Assembly: GCA_046728975.1 (NCBI GenBank)
Contig: JBKPFU010000144.1
Location: forward strand, 1 to 32,393
Reading direction: 5' to 3'
Source: JBKPFU01 sp046728975
GTDB taxonomy: Bacteria; Actinomycetota; Thermoleophilia; Gaiellales; Gaiellaceae
DNA: 32,393 nucleotides
The notes under the pieces are model-generated. The model had not been told where the DNA came from. It was given only the letters and a program-made list of their open reading frames with translations, and searched no databases. This document shows positions 8,248 through 15,326 of the stretch, in pieces (position 1 is the stretch's first letter; each line of letters begins with the position of its first letter). Both the position numbers and the translations under genes were made by a program.

Positions 8248-9063
8248 GTGATGGACACAGTTCGCCCCTTCGCCGAGGTCACCGAGGCCTCACGAACGCG
8301 GGACATCGGCCCCGAGGGTGGATTTCGGCCCGAAAGCTCCGCTCCGGTTTCTGATCCGCCGCGGGAAGCGCTCCGAGTCTTCATCGTCAGCGACGTGCGG
8401 CTGTACCGCGAGGGCCTCGCCGACCTCCTCGGCCGGATCTCGCGGATCGCAGTTGTCGGCGCGACCGGAAGCGCTGACGAGGGGATCGAGCAGGTTCGCG
8501 ACCTCCAACCGGACGTCGTGCTCCTGGACACGGGGACAGGAGGCGTAGCTGCGGCTCACTACCTGCTGGGACCGGCTCCGACGACCCGCGTCGTTGCGCT
8601 CGCCGCGCCGGAGTCGGAGGAAGACGTCATCGCGCTCGCCGAGGCGGGCGTGCTCGGCTACGTCACGAGAGACCAGTCGCTTGACGACCTCGTGACCACG
8701 ATCGAGAGCGTCGCGCGCGGCGAGATGGTCTGCTCGCCGTGGATGGCCACGGTCCTGGTCAAGCGCGTGCAGGCCCTCGCCGCAGACCGTCCCCCGTCGC
8801 CGCACGGGCTGACTGCGCGCGAGGTGGAGATTCTCGAACTGGTCGCGCAGGGCCTTTCAAACAAGGAGATCGCGGGGCGGCTGTACATCGAGCTGACGAC
8901 GGTCAAGAATCATGTCCACAACATCCTCGGGAAGCTCGGGGTCAGCCGGCGCGAAGAGGCAGTTGCGCGCATGAGGGCGAGTTTCCTCACACATGGACCT
9001 TTGGCTCTGTTTGCCGCTCAAATCGCGCAGGAGATCCAGATCTTGATCTGGATCCAGAACTGA
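8248..9063 (+). CDS. NarL/LuxR-family response regulator 1
   Basis: This 271-residue protein starts at GTG 8248 or ATG 8251; no ribosome site is obvious and no later in-frame start precedes the receiver. After a 40-residue disordered leader comes a receiver domain (about 42-165) with Asp94 as likely phosphoacceptor (D-V-V-L-L-D). The usual conserved Lys of G-Y-x-x-K is Arg (G-Y-V-T-R-D). A LuxR-type HTH follows at about 187-245 (L-T-A-R-E-V-E-I-L, G-L-S-N-K-E-I-A, T-V-K-N-H-V-H-N-I). The C-terminus has an extra tail of about 25 mostly hydrophobic residues not found in the neighbour. It is closely related to the regulator at 9183-9884. No histidine kinase is adjacent. It probably controls the flanking export operons (inference from position and shared upstream elements). 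Confidence 0.9.
   Translation: MMDTVRPFAEVTEASRTRDIGPEGGFRPESSAPVSDPPREALRVFIVSDVRLYREGLADLLGRISRIAVVGATGSADEGIEQVRDLQPDVVLLDTGTGGVAAAHYLLGPAPTTRVVALAAPESEEDVIALAEAGVLGYVTRDQSLDDLVTTIESVARGEMVCSPWMATVLVKRVQALAADRPPSPHGLTAREVEILELVAQGLSNKEIAGRLYIELTTVKNHVHNILGKLGVSRREEAVARMRASFLTHGPLALFAAQIAQEIQILIWIQN
9033..9054. repeat. Perfect 10-2-10 palindrome at the end of regulator 1
   Basis: The arms GATCCAGATC (9033-9042) and GATCTGGATC (9045-9054) are perfect inverted repeats separated by TT. The site lies in the last codons of regulator 1 and about 130 bases before regulator 2. No T-run follows, so a terminator is unlikely. It may be an operator for regulator 2, or just coding sequence. Confidence 0.5.
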
Positions 9064-9182
9064 TCCCGCGGTCCATTCTCTGCGGGCGGCGAGTTCGTTA
9101 CAACAAAAGGTAACTGTTCCCGGGGCGGGACCCCTCCCCTAAGGCTTCGGAGACCTTGGCGGAGGCCCCGTGGAGGATCGAC
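9064..9182 (+). promoter_or_regulatory. Leader of regulator 2 with inverted repeat
   Basis: This 119-base gap carries the inverted repeat GTTAC (9097-9101) / GTAAC (9110-9114) around an A-rich spacer. It is the only low-GC patch here and a candidate operator or promoter. The GGAGG ribosome site at 9172-9176 fixes the start of regulator 2 at ATG 9183. Confidence 0.4.
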
Positions 9183-9884
9183 ATGGACGTGTCGCCTCGC
9201 GCCACGATCAGCGTCTTTGTCGTCAGCGACGTCCGGTTCTACCGGGAGGGGCTCTGTCGCGTCCTCGCGTCGACAGACCAGATCCAGGTGCTTGGAGCAG
9301 CGGGCGGCACAGACGAGAGCTTGCTGCGGATCGCCGAGCTCCGGCCTGACGTGGTGTTGGTGGACACTGCAATGCCCGCCGGGGCGTGGATAGCGCGGCG
9401 CTTCGCCGACGCGCTGCCCGACACGAAGATCGTCGCGCTCGATGTACCGCCGGCCGAGGAGGACCTGATCGTCCTCGTCGAGGCGGGCGTCCTCGGTTAT
9501 GTCACCCGCGAACAGTCGCTCGACGAAGTGGTGGCCGCGATCCTGAGCGTGGTGCGCGAGGAGATGGTGTGCTCCGCGCGAATGCGCACGCTGGTCGCGA
9601 AGCGTGTTCGTGCGCTCGCGGCCGAGCTCCGGCCGCCCGTGCAGGCGCGCCTCACGGCGCGTGAGCTCGAGATTCTCGACCTCATTGCCCGAGGGCTCTC
9701 GAACAAGGAAATCGGTCGTGAGCTGCGCATCGAGCGCGCGACGGTAAAGAACCACGTCCACAACATCCTCGACAAGCTTCAGGTACGAACGCGGATGGCT
9801 GCGGTCGCCGAGATGCGGCTTTACGCAGGCGCCGCTTCGAGTCACTCCCGCGAAGGCGTCGCGCCGGTCGCAGCCTTTCGCTGA
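9183..9884 (+). CDS. NarL/LuxR-family response regulator 2
   Basis: This 233-residue regulator is counted from ATG 9183, chosen because GGAGG stands six bases before it. An upstream TTG at 9156 in the same frame lacks such a site. The receiver spans about 8-125 with Asp61 as likely phosphoacceptor (D-V-V-L-V-D). The conserved Lys is again Arg (G-Y-V-T-R-E). The LuxR-type HTH lies at 156-212 (L-T-A-R-E-L-E-I-L-D, G-L-S-N-K-E-I-G, A-T-V-K-N-H-V-H-N-I). It and regulator 1 share the opening V-F-V-V-S-D-V-R-F-Y-R-E-G-L pattern and nearly all HTH residues, so they look like a tandem duplication. The next gene is the adaptor of the ABC operon, preceded by copy B of the shared element, an obvious candidate target (inference). 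Confidence 0.92.
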   Translation: MDVSPRATISVFVVSDVRFYREGLCRVLASTDQIQVLGAAGGTDESLLRIAELRPDVVLVDTAMPAGAWIARRFADALPDTKIVALDVPPAEEDLIVLVEAGVLGYVTREQSLDEVVAAILSVVREEMVCSARMRTLVAKRVRALAAELRPPVQARLTARELEILDLIARGLSNKEIGRELRIERATVKNHVHNILDKLQVRTRMAAVAEMRLYAGAASSHSREGVAPVAAFR

Positions 9885-9910
9885 CACACGAGTCGGTCGA
9901 CGGATACGGG

Positions 9911-9961
9911 TTCTAGTGCCGCGTCTGGACCCGAAAGGGATCGATCGATCCATTCCGGCAA
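9911..9961 (+). promoter_or_regulatory. 51-bp shared regulatory element, copy B
   Basis: This is the plus-strand partner of 7996-8046, with 40 of 51 positions identical and no gaps. Its core contains the 14-base perfect palindrome GGATCGATCGATCC (9939-9952 region). It ends 72 bases before GTG 10034. Upstream, CTGACA at 9881-9886 overlaps the stop codon of regulator 2 and could serve as a -35 box, with only a weak -10 about 16 bases later. A GACACAC-(G)-AGTC string also recurs upstream of both copies, with different spacing. Confidence 0.7.
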
Positions 9962-10033
9962 TTGAGTCGGCGACGGAGAATCGAGCAGGGACTTTGAAGT
10001 GGCATTTCGGCACGCGAAGAGAGGACGCAGCCC

Positions 10034-12025
10034 GTGATTAGCTCGAACATTTCACGGCGGGTTTTTGTTTTGCTTGCTCTGGTCGCCGCGCTCGGCATCG
10101 GCATCACGATCTGGCTGCTCCAGAGCGGTACTGCGGCGGAGGATTCGATCGCGACGGCGACTCGGGGCGATCTCGTGGTCTCCGTCGGTGGGGTCGGACG
10201 GATCGTGGAGGCGGGGGCGTCAAGTCAGCCCATCGTTCCTCCGGCCGTCGGAGGCGGCACAGCCGCATCGGCGTCGCCCGGAACGTCCGCGCCCAGCGGC
10301 CCGGCGACCTCCGGCGCCGGCGCGGGCGCCGCTGCGGCTTTGGCTCCGACCGGTGCGGTCTTCCCGCGCGCAAACGGCTACGTCTCGAGATTCCTGGTCG
10401 CACCCGGCCAGCGGGTAGTCGCCGGCCAAGCGCTCGCGCTTCTCAGTGACGGCGGATTGGTGGCCGGCACGCGGAGGCAGGCACAGAACGACCTTGCGAC
10501 CGCGTTGCTCGAGTTGCGCCAGAAGCGAACAAGCGACCCGCTCAAGGGCGTCCCGCCGACACCCGAAGAGCTCGCGGCAGGCCGCCTCGCAGTGACGGCC
10601 GCTCGCGAGCGACTCGCGCGGCTTCTCCTTCCTCCGCGGCGCGCGGATGTGTCCGCGGCGCGGCTTGCCGTCAAACGCGCACAGGAAGCGCTCGAGCTCG
10701 TCGTCGGAGGAACCCCAGCGGCCCGGGCCGAGGCAGTCCGGATCGCGCGGCGCAATGTCCAGCTTGCCCAGCAGCGCCTCGCGCAGATTCTCGCGCCGAT
10801 GGATCCCGTCGAGGTGAGCGCGGCAACGGCCGAGCTGCGAAAGGCCGAGGCCGACCTCGCCGCGCTGCTGCGCCCGCCGGCCGGTCCGCTGCCCGAGGAG
10901 ATTGCTGCCGCCCAGCGAGCCGTGACTGTCGCGAAGGAGAACCTGGCGGACGCACAGGCGGCCGTCCCGCCGGACCCGGCGGCGATCAGAGCCGCCCAGC
11001 TCGAGCTTGACAGGGCGGTGGCGGAGCTCGCGGTGCTGTTGAGGCCTCCAGCCGCTCCCTCAGCAGAGGAGATCGCCGCGGCGAGGGCGGCGGTCGAGGC
11101 GGCACGACGGAAGCTCGTGAAGCTCCTCAGCCCGCCGAGCCCAGCCGACGTGACGGCGGCGCGGCTGGAGCTCGAGCGGGCAAGGGCCGAGCTGAGGGCT
11201 CTCGAAGCCGGCCCGAGCCACGCGGCGCTCGCGGCCGCGCGCGAGGCTGTCTACTTCGCCCGAGCGAGGCTCGCACAGCTCTTCGGGCCCTCGCTCCGGA
11301 CCGATATCACCCCCGCCCGGCTCGACCTCCGCCGGGCGCAAGCCGACCTGGCTGTGCTGCGCGCCCGTGGCGGGCCCGGTTCATGGATCGACGTCGCCTT
11401 CGCGCGACTGAAGGTGCGGGCTGCTCGAGCCCAGCTCGCGAGCGCGCGCTTAGCCGAGCGCCTGCTCACGGTTCGCGCTCCCTCCGACGGAACGGTCACG
11501 GCGCTGCTAACGGTCAACGGGGCGCCCGTCGACGTCTCGACGCCGATCGTCGCGGTCAACGGGCTCGATCGCTTGGGGGTGAGCATCGACCTGAGCGAGT
11601 TCGACGTCGCCCGCGTCAGGCGAGGCATGAGGGCCGTCGTCAGCGTCGACGCCCTCGGCGGCAAGTCGTTTCCCGCGAAAGTGCTCTTCGCCGCGCTAAT
11701 GGGCAACGACAACGGCGGTACGGTCACGTTCCCGGTGCGACTTGGCCTCACGCGCGCCGCCGGCTTGCGACCCGGGATGAACGTCAGCGTCCGCATCATC
11801 GTCGCGGAGCGCCACGACGTCGTGCAGGTGCCGGTGGACGCCGTCTCCCACGACGCCGAAGACCGGCCCTTCGCCACGGTGATCAACGGGTCAGGCGATA
11901 CGTCGACGCGGAAACTCAAGCTCGGGCTCGCGAACAACAAGAGCGTCGAGGTCGAGAGCGGTCTCAGGGACGGCGAGCGAGTCGTGCTCGCCGCGTCCCA
12001 GGACGAGGGCGGAGAAGAAGGTTGA
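10034..12025 (+). CDS. MacA/HlyD-like membrane-fusion protein with expanded helical repeats
   Basis: This 663-residue protein starts at GTG 10034. TM anchor is at residues 8-29, a Gly/Ala/Pro/Ser linker at 72-105, and the first lipoyl-like half at about 106-140 (G-Y-V-S-R-F-L-V-A-P-G-Q-R-V). Residues 176-475 hold about eleven helical units of 24-29 residues punctuated by Pro (P-P-x-x-x-E-E-I-A-A-A, L-L-x-P-P). The second lipoyl half is at 476-508 (V-R-A-P-S-D-G-T-V) and beta-barrel/membrane-proximal domains run from 510 to 655. MacA-type adaptors link a MacB-like ABC exporter to its export path, and the next two genes encode such an exporter. Normal adaptors have one helical hairpin and 350-450 residues, so this one is markedly enlarged. 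The gene follows the shared 51-bp element and ends overlapping the ATPase start. Confidence 0.92.
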   Translation: MISSNISRRVFVLLALVAALGIGITIWLLQSGTAAEDSIATATRGDLVVSVGGVGRIVEAGASSQPIVPPAVGGGTAASASPGTSAPSGPATSGAGAGAAAALAPTGAVFPRANGYVSRFLVAPGQRVVAGQALALLSDGGLVAGTRRQAQNDLATALLELRQKRTSDPLKGVPPTPEELAAGRLAVTAARERLARLLLPPRRADVSAARLAVKRAQEALELVVGGTPAARAEAVRIARRNVQLAQQRLAQILAPMDPVEVSAATAELRKAEADLAALLRPPAGPLPEEIAAAQRAVTVAKENLADAQAAVPPDPAAIRAAQLELDRAVAELAVLLRPPAAPSAEEIAAARAAVEAARRKLVKLLSPPSPADVTAARLELERARAELRALEAGPSHAALAAAREAVYFARARLAQLFGPSLRTDITPARLDLRRAQADLAVLRARGGPGSWIDVAFARLKVRAARAQLASARLAERLLTVRAPSDGTVTALLTVNGAPVDVSTPIVAVNGLDRLGVSIDLSEFDVARVRRGMRAVVSVDALGGKSFPAKVLFAALMGNDNGGTVTFPVRLGLTRAAGLRPGMNVSVRIIVAERHDVVQVPVDAVSHDAEDRPFATVINGSGDTSTRKLKLGLANNKSVEVESGLRDGERVVLAASQDEGGEEG

Positions 12026-12750
12026 GTGAAGCGACCGGCGAGACCATCATCGATATCGCCGACGTCACGAAGGTCTACAAGAGCGGCGAGGTCTCGATCC
12101 TCGCGCTGGGCGGCGTCGGCTTCGTCGTTCGTGAGGGTGAATTCGTCGCGATCATGGGGCCTTCCGGCTCGGGGAAGACGACCCTGCTCGGCATCCTCGG
12201 CTGCCTCGATCGCCCGACGACCGGCTCCTACCGGCTGGTTGACGAGGAGATGTCCTCGCTCGACGAGGCGCGTCGCGCCCGCGTTCGCGGGCAGCGGATC
12301 GGCTTCGTGTTTCAGGCCTACAACCTCCTTCCGCGCTCGACCGCCTACAAGAACGTCGAACTTCCGCTCGTGTACGCGGGCGTCCGTGTCAACGAGCGCC
12401 GGCGCCGCGTCCTCGACGCCCTGGCCGAGGTAGGGCTCTCCGACCGAGCGGACCACCATCCGACTCAGCTCTCGGGCGGCGAGCAGCAGCGGGTTGCGAT
12501 CGCGCGCGCGCTCGTCGTCCGACCGAGCGTCGTACTTGCCGACGAGCCGACGGGCAACCTCGACTCGGCCAGCGCGGAGGAAGTCCTCACCGTCCTCGAG
12601 CGCCTGAACGATCAGGGCGCCACGATCGTCGTCGTGACCCACTCCGAGGAGGTCGCGGAGCGAGCGTCGCGAATCGTCCGGCTCTCCGACGGGCTCGTCG
12701 TCGCCGACGAGCCGGTGGATCACCCGGTCGCGGCCGGACTGGCCCGGTGA
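12022..12750 (+). CDS. MacB/LolD-type ABC transporter ATP-binding protein
   Basis: This 242-residue ATPase is counted from TTG 12022. The long in-frame extension upstream lies inside the adaptor gene and is not real. TTG overlaps the adaptor stop (TTGA) and follows GGAG at 12011-12014. Walker A is at 46-53 (G-P-S-G-S-G-K-T), Q-loop at Q98 (F-V-F-Q-A), signature L-S-G-G-E-Q-Q-R at 150-157, Walker B at 170-176 (V-V-L-A-D-E-P) and the H-loop in V-T-H-S-E-E. The P-T-G-N-L-D sequence is typical of the MacB/LolD/FtsE branch, which powers extrusion from the membrane's outer leaflet rather than substrate transit (family knowledge). Its stop overlaps the permease start, completing a MacAB-like set. 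Confidence 0.94.
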   Translation: MSEATGETIIDIADVTKVYKSGEVSILALGGVGFVVREGEFVAIMGPSGSGKTTLLGILGCLDRPTTGSYRLVDEEMSSLDEARRARVRGQRIGFVFQAYNLLPRSTAYKNVELPLVYAGVRVNERRRRVLDALAEVGLSDRADHHPTQLSGGEQQRVAIARALVVRPSVVLADEPTGNLDSASAEEVLTVLERLNDQGATIVVVTHSEEVAERASRIVRLSDGLVVADEPVDHPVAAGLAR

Positions 12751-13958
12751 CGGGAATGCTCGAGCACTGGCGAATCGCCTTCGGGGCGCTCCAGGCCAAC
12801 TGGTTCCGCGCCGTCCTGACGGCGATCGGCGTGGTCATCGGCGTCGCCTCACTCATCGCGGTTCAGGCGGTGAGCGCGGGCGCAAAGAAGGAGGTCGCGG
12901 ACAGCATCCGCAGGCTGGGCGGCAACGTGATCAAGGTGGACGGAGAGTTCATCAGCATCGGCACCCGTCAGTCGGCCACCGACCGCACGATCACCCCCGC
13001 GGACGTCGCCGCGATCGAGAAGCTGCCGATGGTGACCGCGGCGGCTCCTCATCAGGCGATCGAGAGCCTGACCGTCTCCGCCGGACGCAACCAGACGAAC
13101 ACGTGGCTGGAAGGCGTGACCGCGTCCTATGCCGCTGTCCAGAATCAACAGGCCGCGCGGGGCCGTTTGATCTCGGCCGGCGACGTCAGCTTCGGACGCA
13201 GCGTGATCGTGCTCGGTCTCGTCGCGAGCGAGAACCTGTTTCCGGGCGAGAACCCGATTGGAAAGACCGTACGCGTCGGCAGCCGTGAGTTCGAGGTGGT
13301 CGGCACCCAGGCCCGCAGAGGGAAGCTTGCCGACGAAAACCTCGACAACCGCATCTTCATTCCCCTACCCATCCTCACCGGCGTCCTCCTGGGCGGCGCG
13401 AACGTCGTCCATATCGACCTTCGCGTCCGCGACGAGGCCAACCTCGAGCCGGCGATGGACGAGATCACGACGCTGCTCCGCAGCCAGCACCAGCTTCCGG
13501 CCTCCTATCCCGACGACTTCTCGGTCGAAGATCAAGCTGAGCTCGTCAAAGAGGCACAGAGAGCAACCACGACCTTCCGCATCCTCACCTTCGCGCTCGG
13601 CGGGATCGCGCTGCTCGTCGGCGGGATCGGGATCATGAACATGATGCTCGTGTCCGTCCACGAGCGAATCCGCGAAATCGGGATCCGGAAGTCGGTCGGA
13701 GCCGAGCCGCGGAGGATTCAGGCGCAGTTCTTGACGGAGGCGATCGTTCTGAGCACGCTCGGCGGCGTCACCGGCGTGCTCGCAGGCATCGGCGCGACGA
13801 CGTCGATCAGCGGATTCGTCGGCTGGCAGACCCTGATCGATCTTCGCTCCCTCATTGCGGCCTTCGCGGTCGCAATCGTCGTCGGGCTCTTCTTCGGCTA
13901 CTACCCGGCGCGCCGCGCCGCCAAGCTCGATCCGATTGCGGCGCTGCGTTACGAGTAG
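12747..13958 (+). CDS. MacB/FtsX-type ABC transporter permease
   Basis: This 403-residue permease starts at GTG 12747 (overlapping the ATPase stop as GTGA) or ATG 12756. TM1 lies at about residues 20-42. It is followed by a large extracytoplasmic MacB periplasmic core-like domain, and then three TM helices in the C-terminal FtsX domain beginning near residue 277 (F-A-L-G-G-I-A-L-L-V-G-G-I-G-I-M-N-M-M). The conserved V-H-E-R-I-R-E-I-G-I-R-K-S-V-G-A coupling segment is intact, and the protein ends P-A-R-R-A-A-K-L-D-P-I-A-A-L-R-Y-E, as in the family. It functions with the preceding ATPase and adaptor. Substrate unknown; macrolide, lipid, peptide or toxin export are family possibilities. Confidence 0.94.
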   Translation: MTGMLEHWRIAFGALQANWFRAVLTAIGVVIGVASLIAVQAVSAGAKKEVADSIRRLGGNVIKVDGEFISIGTRQSATDRTITPADVAAIEKLPMVTAAAPHQAIESLTVSAGRNQTNTWLEGVTASYAAVQNQQAARGRLISAGDVSFGRSVIVLGLVASENLFPGENPIGKTVRVGSREFEVVGTQARRGKLADENLDNRIFIPLPILTGVLLGGANVVHIDLRVRDEANLEPAMDEITTLLRSQHQLPASYPDDFSVEDQAELVKEAQRATTTFRILTFALGGIALLVGGIGIMNMMLVSVHERIREIGIRKSVGAEPRRIQAQFLTEAIVLSTLGGVTGVLAGIGATTSISGFVGWQTLIDLRSLIAAFAVAIVVGLFFGYYPARRAAKLDPIAALRYE

Positions 13959-13964
13959 GGCGCG

Positions 13965-14375
13965 GTGACCGAGGCAGACGCAAGCCGCACGCTGGAGGCG
14001 CAGAGGCTGAGCGCTGAAGCGGCCCGACTGCCGATCTCGGAGATCGTCGCCTTCCTGCGACAGCATCTCGGTCAGAGGGTCACGGCCGACATCAGCGGCG
14101 TGAACGACCCCAAGATGGTTGCCCGCTGGATCGCCGGGCTCAGCACGCCGCGCGACCAGCCCCAGCGGCGGATGCGTGAGGGTTACCAGGCCGCCCGGCT
14201 CCTCGTCAGCGCCTACGGCGACGAGACGGCGAAGGCATGGTTCTACGGCTCCAACGCGCGCCTCGACGACGACGCGCCGCCTGCCTTCGTGCTTCGACAC
14301 GCGACGAGCTGGGAAGACCTGCGGTTCATCGTCCGGGCGGCGCGGGAGTTCGTCGGGGGGCCGAGGTCGCAGTGA
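13965..14375 (+). CDS. Xre/MbcA/ParS-like antitoxin-type protein, no toxin adjacent
   Basis: This 136-residue protein starts at GTG 13965, six bases after the permease stop. Its own stop overlaps the GTG of the next ATPase. Residues 23-70 look helical and HTH-like (I-S-E-I-V-A-F-L-R-Q-H-L, then V-A-R-W-I-A-G-L-S-T-P). Residues 72-130 (Y-Q-A-A-R-L-L-V-S-A-Y-G-D-E-T-A-K-A-W-F-Y-style, A-P-P-A-F-V-L-R, F-I-V-R-A-A-R-E-F-V) resemble the DUF2384/MbcA-ParS-Xre toxin-binding domain. Such proteins usually pair with a RES-domain toxin; none is visible nearby. Its coupling on both sides to ABC genes suggests a repurposed regulator of the exporters or an antitoxin whose partner acts elsewhere (inference). 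The family assignment is by pattern only. Confidence 0.68.
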   Translation: MTEADASRTLEAQRLSAEAARLPISEIVAFLRQHLGQRVTADISGVNDPKMVARWIAGLSTPRDQPQRRMREGYQAARLLVSAYGDETAKAWFYGSNARLDDDAPPAFVLRHATSWEDLRFIVRAAREFVGGPRSQ

Positions 14376-15325
14376 CACCGGCGATCGAAACCCACGGCGT
14401 CGGCAAGCAGTACGGATCGCTGGTCGCCCTGGAAAATCTCACCCTTGTCGTGCAGGCGGGCGAGGTCGTGGGCGTGCTCGGTCCGAACGGCGCCGGCAAG
14501 ACGACCGCGATACGCGTCCTCACGACGATCCTTAGCCCGACCCGCGGTAGCTTCACGGTCGCCGGCATTCCCCACACCCGCGCCGCCGAAATCCGCAAGC
14601 GGATCGGAGTTCTTCCCGAGAGCGCCGGCTACCCAGAGCGACAGACCGGCGAGGAGTACCTGCGCTACCACGCCCGGCTGTACGGGCATTCCCGAGCAAG
14701 TGCCCGCGCCGTCGCCCGGGAGTTGCTCGAGGAGGTACGACTCGCCGGTCGTCGCAACTCGCTCATCGCGACGTACAGCCGCGGCATGCGCCAGCGCCTC
14801 GGCACGGCACGTGCGCTGGTGAACGACCCAGAGGTGGTCTTCCTGGACGAGCCGACGCTAGGGCTCGATCCGGCGGGCCAACGGCAGGTCCTCGGCAACG
14901 TCCGCAGAATCGCAAGCGAGCGCGGAGTCGCCGTTCTGCTCAGCACGCATCTCCTCGCCGAGGTGGAAGAGAACTGCTCGCGTGTGCTGATCCTCAACCG
15001 GGGCCACGTCATTGCGGAGGGAACAGTGTCGGAGGTCGCGCGTCGTGCGGCGGCACCCCGGAGCGGCCGCGTCCATGTTGCGCCCGAGCACGCTACGCGC
15101 GCCGCGGCGGCGCTCGCTCGCGCTCCCGGAGTCGAGGAGGTCGAGCGCGCCGACGGTCAACCAGGCTGGCTGACCCTCGTGTTCGCACCTGGAAGCTACG
15201 CGGACAACGGGTCGCCGAACGAGGCCGTCCGCGCCGTCCTCGACGCAGGGGTTACCTTGTTTTCCTTCGAGCTCGAAGGCGCGCGCCTCAGCGACGCCTT
15301 CCTCGCGATGACCGAGGCCGGCTGA
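14372..15325 (+). CDS. ABC-2 type exporter ATP-binding protein
   Basis: This 317-residue ATPase starts at GTG 14372, overlapping the upstream stop as GTGA; the frame upstream lies within the previous gene. Walker A is at 37-45 (G-P-N-G-A-G-K-T-T), signature Y-S-R-G-M-R-Q at 135-141, Walker B at 155-160 (V-V-F-L-D-E), then P-T-L-G-L-D-P and L-S-T-H-L. This is the CcmA/DrrA-like branch that pairs with ABC-2 permeases. Residues 225-317 form an extra C-terminal domain found in many such ATPases. The permease follows after one base. It is a second, distinct transporter type in the same operon as the MacAB-like set. Confidence 0.94.
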   Translation: MTPAIETHGVGKQYGSLVALENLTLVVQAGEVVGVLGPNGAGKTTAIRVLTTILSPTRGSFTVAGIPHTRAAEIRKRIGVLPESAGYPERQTGEEYLRYHARLYGHSRASARAVARELLEEVRLAGRRNSLIATYSRGMRQRLGTARALVNDPEVVFLDEPTLGLDPAGQRQVLGNVRRIASERGVAVLLSTHLLAEVEENCSRVLILNRGHVIAEGTVSEVARRAAAPRSGRVHVAPEHATRAAAALARAPGVEEVERADGQPGWLTLVFAPGSYADNGSPNEAVRAVLDAGVTLFSFELEGARLSDAFLAMTEAG

Positions 15326-15326
15326 G

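Larger units (their letters stand above)
7947..8250. promoter_or_regulatory. Divergent control region between RND operon and regulator 1
   Basis: This 304-base gap between divergent genes is locally richer in A+T than its surroundings, especially 8050-8110. For the minus-strand RND operon, a weak candidate promoter is GTGAAA (8085-8090) and GAAATA (8063-8068) on the plus strand, spaced 16 bases. The 51-bp shared element (7996-8046) would then lie in the transcribed leader. For the plus-strand regulator, a TATACT -10-like box lies at 8196-8201, with no good -35. No convincing extra coding sequence was seen here. Confidence 0.5.

Noticed and set aside
13365..14378. Possible toxin gene opposite or next to the Xre-like gene
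   Set aside because: The minus-strand frame here is a shadow of the permease and Xre-like genes and has no RES or other toxin motif.
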